From Longibaculum muris (GTDB lineage Bacteria; Bacillota_I; Bacilli_A; Erysipelotrichales; Coprobacillaceae), in contig NZ_SMCQ01000026.1 of NCBI RefSeq assembly GCF_004343035.1, forward strand, positions 1 to 42,722: a stretch of 42,722 nucleotides of DNA. The letters are read 5' to 3'. The notes beneath the pieces were generated by a model. It saw nothing but the letters and a program-made list of their open reading frames with translations. It made no database searches and was not told the origin of the DNA. The translations under genes were made by a program, and so were the position numbers. Positions within the stretch are counted from its first letter, which is position 1; each line of letters starts with the position of its first letter. Positions 7,879-18,773 of this stretch are shown in pieces.

Positions 7879-9321
7879 CTACCCCTCCCTCTTATATTGA
7901 TTTTTAAAGTTAAGTGCATTTTCTAAAGCATAAGCGCAATTTAAGACTGTTTGTTCTTCAAAAATACGGCCAGATAAATTCACAGCAATTGGCATCCCAT
8001 CAACAAAACCTGATGGTAAAGATAAACTTGGCGTTCCTGCAAAATTAGCAAGCGAAAGATGATTTTCTAAAATCAAATATTCATCGCTTAAACGATCATC
8101 ATATGCTTCATCTACCTTAGGAGCAATACTTCCCCCATTAGGTGTTAAAATAATATCATAATCCTGATAAATTTTATTTAATTCTTCAACAATTAAACGT
8201 CTTACTCTTTGGGCTTTTCTAAACATTCTTTCTTGATTTTCTGTCGCAAGTGCTAAGTTTCCAAGAATAAAACGACGCTTAATATGATCACCAAAACCAT
8301 GTGTACGAGAATTAATCATAACATCATCTGTGGTTTTTCCTGGTTGACGATTTCCATATTTAATTCCATCTAAACAAGAATGGTTACTTGTTGCTTCTGA
8401 ATTGGCAATAATTGTATATGTAGGAAGCAATGTACGCATTAATTGTGTTGGCATAGTTACATTTTCAACAATAGCTCCCAAATTTTTTAATGTTTCAACA
8501 ATACTTTCAAAATTTGCTTTGATTTCTGGATTTCTAATTTCATCACTAACTGATGTCAAAACAGCAATTTTTAATCCTTTAATATCATCAGTTAAGTTTT
8601 CTAAATAATGTGGTACTTCCTTAAAGCTTGAAGTCATATCACGATTATCACGACCTGCCATTGCTTCAGTCACAATCGCCATATCTCTGACATTTCTTGT
8701 AAAAGCCCCTACTGTATCTAAGCTTGAAGCATAAGGAATCACACCGTAACGTGAAATACGTCCCCATGTTGGTTTAAATCCAACAATACCACAAAATCCT
8801 GCAGGTTTACGGATTGAATCTCCTGTATCACTACCTAAAGCAAATGGTACAACTCCACTAGCAACCAAAGCCGCACTTCCACCTGATGAACCTCCCGCAA
8901 TACGTGAAGTATCCCAAGGATTATAAACCGGACCCGTTAAAGCAGACTTATTTGTTCCACCCATTGCTAATTCATCCATAGAAGCTTTTCCAACTAAACA
9001 AACTCCTTGTTTACTTAATAAGTCCACAACATGAGCGTTATAAACAGGTACATAATCTTCCAACATACGACTTGAAGCTGTGGTTTTAATTCCTTTTGTA
9101 TTATAATTATCTTTTAATACATAAGGGATTCCATTTAATAAGTTTTCAAAATGTGCTTCTTTTAAATCAGCATATGCTTTTTCCTTAGTAATTGTTACAA
9201 AAGCATTTAATCTTTTTTGTTGTAATTCTACTTCTTCAAATAATTCATCATAATATGCTTTAGGATCAATAGCCTTAGATGCAAATAATTGATGAAGTTC
9301 CTCAATACTATATTGAATCAT
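7879..9321 (-). CDS. gatA: Asp-tRNA(Asn)/Glu-tRNA(Gln) amidotransferase subunit A
   Basis: The glutaminase subunit of GatCAB, an amidase-signature enzyme that releases ammonia from glutamine for the B subunit. The catalytic triad is visible: Lys70 in VLKDN, the cis-Ser in GGSSGGS (Ser145/146), and nucleophile Ser169 in SDTGDSIRKPA. The more common wording of the last motif is TGGSIRQPA; the TGDSIRKPA form is seen in related amidases and keeps the serine. The length of 480 residues is standard. The ATG abuts the gatC stop codon (TAAATG). Confidence 0.97.
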   Translation of the reverse strand: MIQYSIEELHQLFASKAIDPKAYYDELFEEVELQQKRLNAFVTITKEKAYADLKEAHFENLLNGIPYVLKDNYNTKGIKTTASSRMLEDYVPVYNAHVVDLLSKQGVCLVGKASMDELAMGGTNKSALTGPVYNPWDTSRIAGGSSGGSAALVASGVVPFALGSDTGDSIRKPAGFCGIVGFKPTWGRISRYGVIPYASSLDTVGAFTRNVRDMAIVTEAMAGRDNRDMTSSFKEVPHYLENLTDDIKGLKIAVLTSVSDEIRNPEIKANFESIVETLKNLGAIVENVTMPTQLMRTLLPTYTIIANSEATSNHSCLDGIKYGNRQPGKTTDDVMINSRTHGFGDHIKRRFILGNLALATENQERMFRKAQRVRRLIVEELNKIYQDYDIILTPNGGSIAPKVDEAYDDRLSDEYLILENHLSLANFAGTPSLSLPSGFVDGMPIAVNLSGRIFEEQTVLNCAYALENALNFKNQYKREG

Positions 9322-9615
9322 TTATCCCACCACCTTTGGTACTTTAATTTGATTATCTTGAATATTCTTCGCATTCTTTAAAGCATCTTCACGACTAATC
9401 ACATAAGTTTCATCATCATCTCTTAAATAAGTTGTTTCTATTTCATAAGGAAAAGCTAAAGGTTCAACATCAGTTGTATCAATTGCTTCCAACGCTTGAA
9501 CGTGACTCATAAAAACATTATATTCTTCAATTAATGCTGGCATTTCTTCATCACTGACATCAAACATTGTTTTACGCCCTAACTGTTTAAGCATTTTTTC
9601 AATATCATTCATCAT
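9322..9615 (-). CDS. gatC: Asp-tRNA(Asn)/Glu-tRNA(Gln) amidotransferase subunit C
   Basis: The small scaffold subunit that wraps around GatA and stabilises the GatAB interface. At 97 residues it has the usual length. The conserved internal phrase DVEPLAFPYE matches the family's D-x-x-P-x-x-x-P region. AGGAGG lies 4 bases before the first ATG and 7 before the second, so the start is uncertain by one residue. It begins 8 bases after the end of the CamS gene and abuts gatA. Confidence 0.95.
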   Translation of the reverse strand: MMNDIEKMLKQLGRKTMFDVSDEEMPALIEEYNVFMSHVQALEAIDTTDVEPLAFPYEIETTYLRDDDETYVISREDALKNAKNIQDNQIKVPKVVG

Positions 9616-9623
9616 TCATCCTC

Positions 9624-12703
<3,080 letters not shown>

Positions 12704-12765
12704 TCATTATATCAAAAATCATCATTGAATAAAACTAAAAAAAGCATAAACCTATACATTTATTT

Positions 12766-12774
12766 ATTGTACCA
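12766..12774 (-). promoter_or_regulatory. Extended -10 promoter of the ligA-camS-gatCAB operon
   Basis: On the minus strand the sequence TGG-TACAAT (plus positions 12766-12774) gives a TGn-extended -10 box about 85 bases before ligA. No good -35 box is visible, which is common for extended -10 promoters. It lies just after the pcrA terminator. Confidence 0.45.
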
Positions 12775-12814
12775 TATTATCAAAAGATAATTCTTAACTT
12801 TTCCTTAATAAATC

Positions 12815-12837
12815 AAAAAAGGAGAATAATCTCCCTT
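12815..12837 (-). terminator. Terminator of pcrA
   Basis: An 8-bp stem including one G-U pair (12818-12825 with 12830-12837) and a 4-base loop is followed by six Ts on the minus strand. It overlaps the pcrA stop codon. Confidence 0.75.
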
Positions 12838-14983
12838 AATTTGATAATCGATGCAAAGCTTTATGATGAGCCATTAATGTTTTAATCCCATAAGGAACAG
12901 AAAATGCAATATCCAAAGTTTTTCCATTCACTTTCACAATAACTCCTTTACCAAAAGTATCATGTTCAACCAAGTCACCCTGTTTCCAATCCGTAATTTC
13001 ATTATCACCAATCATCTCATCAACACTTGGTGTTAAATGCAAATATTCTCGAGATTTAAATTGAGAAGGATTCCCTGCATGTTCAACATGATCACTTCCA
13101 ATTTCATCAATAAAACGTGATGACATCTTAGGCGAATTCGTTATAAAATTAAATCCCTGACTATCTGTTAAATACAAACGCTTTTTAGCACGTGTAAAAG
13201 CAACATATGCCAAACGTCTTTCTTCCTCCATGCCATCATCTCCACCTTCGGAAACACTTCTAAAACTTGGGAAGATATCTTCTGATAATCCCACCACAAA
13301 GACATAATTAAATTCCAAACCTTTAGCCATATGAATACTCATTAATGACACATATTCATCATCAAAAATATCATCTTGTGATGTGTATAAAGCAATATCC
13401 TGTAAATAACTTTCAAAATTAGCTGAATCTGGATGTGTATTCATATAATTTGTGATAGAATTTTTTAATTCCATTAAGTTTTGAATACGATTTTCATCTT
13501 GATCATTTCTTAGCATATCAAAATACCCTAAATCAATTAATAATTTTTCAAAAAGATCAGGTAAAGCTAATGATGAATGTTTAGCATTTTCAATACATGT
13601 TACAAATTGACTTAATTGTTTTTTGGCTTTACCAGAAATACCAATTTCATCAGCATATAAACATAAAGCTTCATAATTCGTTATACCATATTCAATAGCT
13701 TTATTTTGAATCTTTTCTAAGGTTTTTGCCCCAACCCCTCTGGCTGGAACATTAACAATCCTTTCAAAAGACAAATCATCCTGATTGACCATCAAACGAA
13801 TATAACTTAAAGCATCTTTCACTTCCTTACGATTAAAAAACTTTAAACCTCCAAATATCTTATAATCAATTTGACGTTGAATAAGTTTTTGTTCAAAAGC
13901 ACGAGAAAGATAATTAGCACGATATAAAATCGCAAAATCATGGTAGTTCACACCCTCAACAGTATGAATAATATTTTCAATTGTATCACAAACAAAATTA
14001 GCCTCTGCTTCTTCATCCACTCCTGAATAATGCATGACTTTTGGACCTTCTTCTAATTCTGTAAATAAATCTTTTTCCATTCGATTTTTATTTTTACGAA
14101 TTAAATTATTAGAAATATCAAGAATGGTTTTTGTAGAACGATAGTTTTGATCTAGAATAACTGTTTTGGTATGAGGAAAATCTTTTTCAAAATTCATAAT
14201 AAAATTAATATCTGAACCTCTAAATGAATAGATTGTTTGATCAGGATCTCCAACCACACATAATGTTGATTGACCAGATAAATATTTAATTAATTTATAA
14301 TCCACTTCACTGACATCTTGAAACTCATCCACATGAATAAATTGAAATTGTCTTTGCCATCTTTCTAAGATTTCAGGATATTTTTCAAATAATTCAACAG
14401 TCTTTAATAATAAATCATCAAAATCCAACATAAAATGTTCTTCTTTATATTGTTCATAATCTTGATAAGCAATTGCTTTTTTTTGTTCACCAATAAAATC
14501 ACCCGCAAATTCAAAAGCACGACTTGGTGTAACGCCACCAATCTTACATGTTGATATATAATTGATGCAACTTTTTAAACTGATTGTTTTAGGATCAATT
14601 TGACGTTCTTTAAAGATTTTCTTTAATAATGATTTTTGATCTTCTTCATCCATAATAATAAAATTATTAGGATAATTTAAAGCCCGTATATTTTGTCTTA
14701 AAATACGTACACATAAAGAGTGAATCGTACAGAGTAATGCCCCTGAAGCATAGTCTCCCAATAAACGAATGACTCTTTCTTTCATTTCATTAGCCGCTTT
14801 ATTCGTAAAAGTAATTGCCAATATATGACGTGGTTCAATTCCAATTTCTTCAATCAAATAAGCAATACGATAAGTTAAAACTCTCGTCTTTCCACTTCCT
14901 GCTCCAGCAATAATACGTAAATGCGAGTCTAAATAAGTCGCTGCTTCCTTTTGTTTAGGATTTAATAATTCATCTAAATTCAT
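12836..14983 (-). CDS. pcrA: ATP-dependent DNA helicase PcrA (UvrD/Rep family)
   Basis: A superfamily 1A 3'-5' DNA helicase for repair and rolling-circle replication. The Q-motif and Walker A GAGSGKT (Lys32) start the protein. DEFQDVS is Walker B, GDPDQTIYSFRGS is motif III, LDQNYRS is motif IV, MSIHMAKGLEF is motif V, and VAFTRAKKRLYL is motif VI. A Tudor-like C-terminal domain (GDLVEHDTFGKGVIVKV) contacts RNA polymerase in relatives. The length of 715 residues is typical. AAGGAG lies 9 bases before the ATG. It appears to be transcribed alone and ends in a terminator just before the ligA promoter. Confidence 0.96.
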   Translation of the reverse strand: MNLDELLNPKQKEAATYLDSHLRIIAGAGSGKTRVLTYRIAYLIEEIGIEPRHILAITFTNKAANEMKERVIRLLGDYASGALLCTIHSLCVRILRQNIRALNYPNNFIIMDEEDQKSLLKKIFKERQIDPKTISLKSCINYISTCKIGGVTPSRAFEFAGDFIGEQKKAIAYQDYEQYKEEHFMLDFDDLLLKTVELFEKYPEILERWQRQFQFIHVDEFQDVSEVDYKLIKYLSGQSTLCVVGDPDQTIYSFRGSDINFIMNFEKDFPHTKTVILDQNYRSTKTILDISNNLIRKNKNRMEKDLFTELEEGPKVMHYSGVDEEAEANFVCDTIENIIHTVEGVNYHDFAILYRANYLSRAFEQKLIQRQIDYKIFGGLKFFNRKEVKDALSYIRLMVNQDDLSFERIVNVPARGVGAKTLEKIQNKAIEYGITNYEALCLYADEIGISGKAKKQLSQFVTCIENAKHSSLALPDLFEKLLIDLGYFDMLRNDQDENRIQNLMELKNSITNYMNTHPDSANFESYLQDIALYTSQDDIFDDEYVSLMSIHMAKGLEFNYVFVVGLSEDIFPSFRSVSEGGDDGMEEERRLAYVAFTRAKKRLYLTDSQGFNFITNSPKMSSRFIDEIGSDHVEHAGNPSQFKSREYLHLTPSVDEMIGDNEITDWKQGDLVEHDTFGKGVIVKVNGKTLDIAFSVPYGIKTLMAHHKALHRLSN

Positions 14984-15007
14984 ATCGTATCACTCCTTCG
15001 TTTGTTT

Positions 15008-15036
15008 ATTATAACACATTTTAAAGATAAGAAAAG
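15008..15036 (-). promoter_or_regulatory. pcrA promoter
   Basis: A perfect TATAAT on the minus strand (15008-15013) lies 25 bases before the pcrA start. The -35 region near 15031-15036 is weak. It overlaps the left arm of the terminator hairpin of the upstream broken phosphatase. Confidence 0.5.
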
Positions 15037-15057
15037 TGATGAAATCACTCATCACTT
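15034..15057 (-). terminator. Terminator after the broken histidine phosphatase
   Basis: A perfect 9-bp stem (15034-15042 with 15049-15057) and a 6-base loop are followed by TTTTCTTATC on the minus strand. It includes the stop codon of the pseudogene and may be the original terminator of that gene. Confidence 0.65.
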
Positions 15058-15390
15058 GTCTAAAGATGAAAAATCATGATTAATAATCTCAACCAATGTA
15101 AATTCATCATTTTCAAATTCAAATTTTCCAAAATTCCGTTCTTTTAAACCTTTAACTCTTGTATAAGCTATTTTCCCCTGTGTCGCAAGTTCAAGCGTAT
15201 CACAAGCACGTTCTGATGTTGAAGCATAAGCATGATCAAAAACAATATTATTTTTGATAAAATATTTCCCCACAATACGAGCTTGATTTTCTCCAATCTC
15301 AGTTAAGGGTGCATCACACCATCCATGAATTTTACGTCTTACATTAAATAAAGTTTGTCCATGTCGCATTAAATATAAAGTTTTTTTCCT
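15052..15390 (-). pseudogene. Histidine phosphatase (phosphoglycerate mutase family), decayed
   Basis: The frame encodes the phosphohistidine motif MRHGQT, then the family's early region up to KGLKERNFGKFE. About 20 residues later it stops, 105 codons after the ATG inside the RHG motif; intact relatives have about 200. The last piece (EFTLVEIINHDF) looks like the family's normal C-terminus, so the middle seems deleted in frame, taking the second catalytic His (the SHG motif) with it. Upstream in frame, TTA TAT TTA encodes the strand that normally precedes MRHGQT, preceded by AAA AAA ACT and then AGG at 15388-15390 where a start codon is expected; a TAA lies two codons before that. The residual ATG at 15367-15369 has no well-placed ribosome site. 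Almost certainly inactive. Confidence 0.75.
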
Positions 15391-15438
15391 TTGTTATTTC
15401 TCTTTCATTTTTACAAGAACAATGTGATGCGCAAGGAG

Positions 15439-17010
15439 CTATGATCTTATTTTAAAAGTTTGTGGTCCTTTTTTATAAACCAAATAACACGCAATGACAC
15501 AATAAAGGAAACAAAAAGCCACTACTGAAAAACTAAATAAATAAAATGGTAAACGCATATTCATAAACAGAAAACAAATAAAATAAGTCAAAGACGTTAT
15601 AAGCTGATACATAGGATTTTTTACTTCAGTATAAGCATTATAAGGTTGTAATAAATAATACAAAACCAAATAATGGGTTGAAAAGAAAATACTCATAGAA
15701 ATAATTGAAATAAAACTCATTAAAGAATACCCAATTTGATGAATTCCTAAAAGATTTAATAAAATCACATAACCTATTGCAATCACCAAAGCAGGAATTA
15801 AATTAATCTTTATCATTTCTCTTAAACGTATTTGAAATAATTTTAAGAGATTTTTTGGTTCATGAAAAAAAGCATAATTAAGCATACAATAATCACAATT
15901 AATAAACATCGCATTGGTTATATTTTTCGTTGTATTTAACATATACATAATAAAAACAAAATATGGTAAAGATAAAATTAAAAAATCCTTGATATTTTCT
16001 TTTAGACTAGGCACAACTTGTACCCCAATAATAAGTGATATAACAACTACAAGTAATATGTAAGTTTGTCTTTTGGCAAAGCGCCAAATAATTTTATGAT
16101 GACGTTTCATAAATAATTCATTCATCATTTCAAAACCTTTTTTATGACTTTGAGTGATTTTTGATTGATCAATCATTTGATGATACGATTCTTCTTGAAT
16201 TTGTGACATACTTGCCTCTAATAATAAAGCGTCCATATCCCCTAACATATCCTTACACATCATTTGATATGCCGGAAACTTAAAAATATAAACAAGTCCT
16301 ATCATACCTAAAAGTGTCATCATAACAGATAAAATAACAACACTAAAAACTGGTAAATAAATTTGAAAGAAAACACAAGCATAAGCTGCAAAAAAACAAA
16401 TCGTTAATAAAACAGTCAATGGTTTTGGAATATTATTGCCAGTGTAAACACGATGAGAATGTAAATACGCATATGAACAATACATGCCTACAATGATTTT
16501 CATTCCACAAACTAATAAAGTTAAAACCAAGCATAGCCATAATGGAAATGTAAACATAAATGAAATCCAATATAAAACAACCATATTCCCAATAAAATGT
16601 CTAATGATTGTATATAGAAACTGAGAAACAACATATTCTCTTGCATTCATACGCATTAAAATAATTCCATAATATTTGTCTTTACTGACTTCAAAAAGAT
16701 CATTATTGATAAAAGCACCAATAAATGATAAAAAAGCAAAAATAGTTAGAAAAGAAAGTAAATCATTTCTTTCTATTAAAAAGATTGGTAAAACATAAAA
16801 GAATATAAAATAAACAATTTTTCCTAGGAAAATATTTATAATTTCCCATAAGGCACTCAGGATATTTGCAAAAGTTTTCAATCCAAGATGTTTATATAAA
16901 GATGCTGGTAAAAATTTTTTAATAATCGGAATTTGTTTCAGTCCATAAATAATACTATTCACACGATAAGTATTATGTATACGATAAGCAATTAACCATG
17001 TCTTTATCAT
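15439..17010 (-). CDS. ABC transporter permease, ABC-2-like, 523 aa
   Basis: A polytopic membrane protein with roughly ten or more hydrophobic segments. It pairs with the ATPase encoded just upstream, whose stop overlaps this start by 4 bases. The first 50 residues are basic and cytoplasmic. A soluble loop around residues 255-305 (QIQEESYHQMIDQSKITQSHKK) divides two membrane bundles. Large two-bundle permeases of this kind occur in Firmicutes export systems of unknown cargo, often linked to peptide, lipid or bacitracin-type stress. No substrate is claimed. No clear terminator follows. Confidence 0.8.
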   Translation of the reverse strand: MIKTWLIAYRIHNTYRVNSIIYGLKQIPIIKKFLPASLYKHLGLKTFANILSALWEIINIFLGKIVYFIFFYVLPIFLIERNDLLSFLTIFAFLSFIGAFINNDLFEVSKDKYYGIILMRMNAREYVVSQFLYTIIRHFIGNMVVLYWISFMFTFPLWLCLVLTLLVCGMKIIVGMYCSYAYLHSHRVYTGNNIPKPLTVLLTICFFAAYACVFFQIYLPVFSVVILSVMMTLLGMIGLVYIFKFPAYQMMCKDMLGDMDALLLEASMSQIQEESYHQMIDQSKITQSHKKGFEMMNELFMKRHHKIIWRFAKRQTYILLVVVISLIIGVQVVPSLKENIKDFLILSLPYFVFIMYMLNTTKNITNAMFINCDYCMLNYAFFHEPKNLLKLFQIRLREMIKINLIPALVIAIGYVILLNLLGIHQIGYSLMSFISIISMSIFFSTHYLVLYYLLQPYNAYTEVKNPMYQLITSLTYFICFLFMNMRLPFYLFSFSVVAFCFLYCVIACYLVYKKGPQTFKIRS

Positions 17011-17711
17011 AGGCTTTCATCCTTTAATAAAGTAATAATCTTTTCTTGAAACTCATCATCACTTAATTCATCTTTTGAAACCATTGATAAGACTCCATGA
17101 TTTAATAAAACAATCTCATCACATAAATCAACAGCTAATTCCATAATATGGGTAGAAAAAATTAAAATATGTTCGTCTTTTATTTTTCTTAATAACTTTT
17201 TCATCTCATCTGCCACAACAACATCTAAAGAAGTTAAAGGTTCATCCAACAATAAGATAAATGGATTATATATAAAGTTAATTAACATTTGCATCTTATT
17301 TTTCATCCCATGAGAAAAATCTTTTAAAAGACGATCTCGATCTTCTGGTAAAATTCCCATAAAATCAAAATACTCATCAACAGTTTTTACATTAGGAATA
17401 TCTTTTTGATTGATATCAATAAAAAATTGTAAAAATTCTCTTGCTGTTAAAAATTCTGGAACAGAAGGTGTTGATAAAACATAACCAATATCACCAGTTG
17501 TGACTTTCCTTTGTTCATTTCCATCAAGAATATAAAACTTTCCTTGATCAATAGGAAGATCTTGATTCAAACAATTAAATAAAGTTGTTTTCCCTGCCCC
17601 ATTTCTTCCTAACAAACCATAGATTTTCCCTTTCTCAAAACGAAAATCAATATCTTCTAAAACATGTTTACCCTCAAAATATTTCTGTAAATGTTCAATG
17701 ACTAATTCCAT
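17007..17711 (-). CDS. ABC transporter ATP-binding protein
   Basis: The ATPase of a two-gene ABC system. Walker A is GRNGAGKT (about residues 35-42), the signature is FSHGMKNKMQ (a degenerate form of LSGGQ common in ABC-2 exporters), Walker B is LLLDEPLTSLD, and the H-loop is FSTHIMEL. Three consecutive ATGs begin the frame. AAGGGGG lies directly before the first, so the third (17709-17711), 7 bases from it, is best placed. It is the first gene of the operon with the permease. A perfect palindrome in the leader suggests repressor control. Confidence 0.9.
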   Translation of the reverse strand: MELVIEHLQKYFEGKHVLEDIDFRFEKGKIYGLLGRNGAGKTTLFNCLNQDLPIDQGKFYILDGNEQRKVTTGDIGYVLSTPSVPEFLTAREFLQFFIDINQKDIPNVKTVDEYFDFMGILPEDRDRLLKDFSHGMKNKMQMLINFIYNPFILLLDEPLTSLDVVVADEMKKLLRKIKDEHILIFSTHIMELAVDLCDEIVLLNHGVLSMVSKDELSDDEFQEKIITLLKDESL

Positions 17712-17722
17712 CATCATACCCC

Positions 17723-17747
17723 CTTGTAATAGTTACAAGTATATCAT
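17723..17747 (-). promoter_or_regulatory. Extended -10 promoter with a perfect palindromic operator for the ABC operon
   Basis: On the minus strand TGA-TATACT (17739-17747) is an extended -10 box. Directly downstream, covering the transcription start, is a perfect inverted repeat: CTTGTAA and TTACAAG at 17723-17729 and 17733-17739, with a 3-base spacer. This resembles GntR/YtrA-type operators that often sit before small ABC operons. No GntR gene is present in the window, so the regulator is unknown. Confidence 0.5.
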
Positions 17748-17839
17748 TTTCAATGATAAAAAAATAGATAAAATTAAAAATCAATAACCTATTCATCACA
17801 ACATTATATGAAACTATAGGATATTTCTTGATTTTATTG

Positions 17840-17845
17840 TATAAT
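17840..17845 (+). promoter_or_regulatory. -10 box of the ROK kinase promoter
   Basis: A perfect TATAAT at 17840-17845, preceded by TG and followed about 30 bases later by the ROK gene start. The -35 region is weak. It diverges from the ABC operon promoter about 100 bases to the left. Confidence 0.5.
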
Positions 17846-17873
17846 AAAGTCAATTGAGATAGGAGTGAAAAAT

Positions 17874-18749
17874 ATGTATTTAGTTATTGATGTAGGAGGA
17901 ACTTATACCAAATATGGTTATTATAATAAAGAGGGACATTGCTTTGAAAATGGCCAATTTGAAACAATCAAAACAAATCGAATGGCTTTTTATGAAAGCT
18001 TAGAAAAATTAGTTCAGCAAAATACCAAAGGAATTGCTTTAAGTATGCCAGGAATCTTAAATGCACAAACTGGAGAAATGCTAGCTGTTACCTTACTTCC
18101 TTTTTTAAATCATCATAATATTAAAGAAGAATTACAAGAACGTACCAAACTTCCTGTTTCGATTCAAAATGATGCCAAATGTGCAGCCTTGGGTGAAATG
18201 TGGCAAGGAAGTTTACAAAACATGAGTAATGCTTTTATGCTCGTCTTTGGAAGTGGAATTGGTGGAACAATTATAATGAATGGAGAATTGGTTGATAGTC
18301 CTCGGCATAAAGCTGGTGAAGTTGGTTGCTTATTAGCACCAGAAACACTTGATTATTCATCGGTATATAATATTTCAAAGAGTGATAGTGGTATAGCCCT
18401 GATTCGTGATTTAAGCCAAGCAATTGGTTGTGAGCCTGATGGACAAATTGTTTTTCAAAAACTTTTTGATCATCAAGAAGCAAGACAAATCTTTCAAGCG
18501 TTTTGTCGCAGAATTGCTATGTTAATCTATAATTTGGATTATCTTTTTGATTTGGATGCGGTTAGTATTGGTGGAGGAATAAGTGCCCAGGAAATCTTAA
18601 TTTCTACAATCCAAGAAGAATTTCAAAAGATGCGAGATTTACATCAAGAAGATGATCACCAGCCAATTATTCAAGCTTGTACATTTTTAAATGGCGCAAA
18701 TTTATTAGGTGCCTTGCATTATTATTTAAAAACAATTGAAAAAAATTAA
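17874..18749 (+). CDS. ROK family sugar kinase-like protein
   Basis: A 291-residue ROK (repressor, ORF, kinase) protein without a DNA-binding domain, so probably a cytoplasmic hexose or glycoside kinase. The phosphate-binding loop is DVGGTYTKYG at residues 6-15. GSGIGGTIIMNGELV is the central sugar-binding and catalytic region, and SIGGGIS is near the C-terminus. The zinc motif CxCGxxGCxE found in most glucokinases and in NagC is absent: AGEVG is followed by unrelated sequence. This is also true of some beta-glucoside kinases. I start at the ATG at 17874, with AGGAG 8 bases upstream; the in-frame GTG at 17865 overlaps that site. It stands alone with its own promoter and a bidirectional terminator. 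Confidence 0.88.
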   Translation: MYLVIDVGGTYTKYGYYNKEGHCFENGQFETIKTNRMAFYESLEKLVQQNTKGIALSMPGILNAQTGEMLAVTLLPFLNHHNIKEELQERTKLPVSIQNDAKCAALGEMWQGSLQNMSNAFMLVFGSGIGGTIIMNGELVDSPRHKAGEVGCLLAPETLDYSSVYNISKSDSGIALIRDLSQAIGCEPDGQIVFQKLFDHQEARQIFQAFCRRIAMLIYNLDYLFDLDAVSIGGGISAQEILISTIQEEFQKMRDLHQEDDHQPIIQACTFLNGANLLGALHYYLKTIEKN

Positions 18750-18773
18750 AAAGGAAGATGCCCATCTTCCTTT
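18750..18773. terminator. Bidirectional terminator between ROK kinase and Na/Pi transporter
   Basis: A perfect 11-bp stem (18750-18760 with 18763-18773) and a 2-base loop lie between convergent genes. Ts follow on the plus side and the complementary As (Ts on the minus strand) on the other, so it can serve both. Confidence 0.85.

Noticed and set aside
18271-18483. Minus-strand open frame inside the ROK gene
   Set aside because: Antisense shadow of a well-supported kinase, without ribosome site or promoter.
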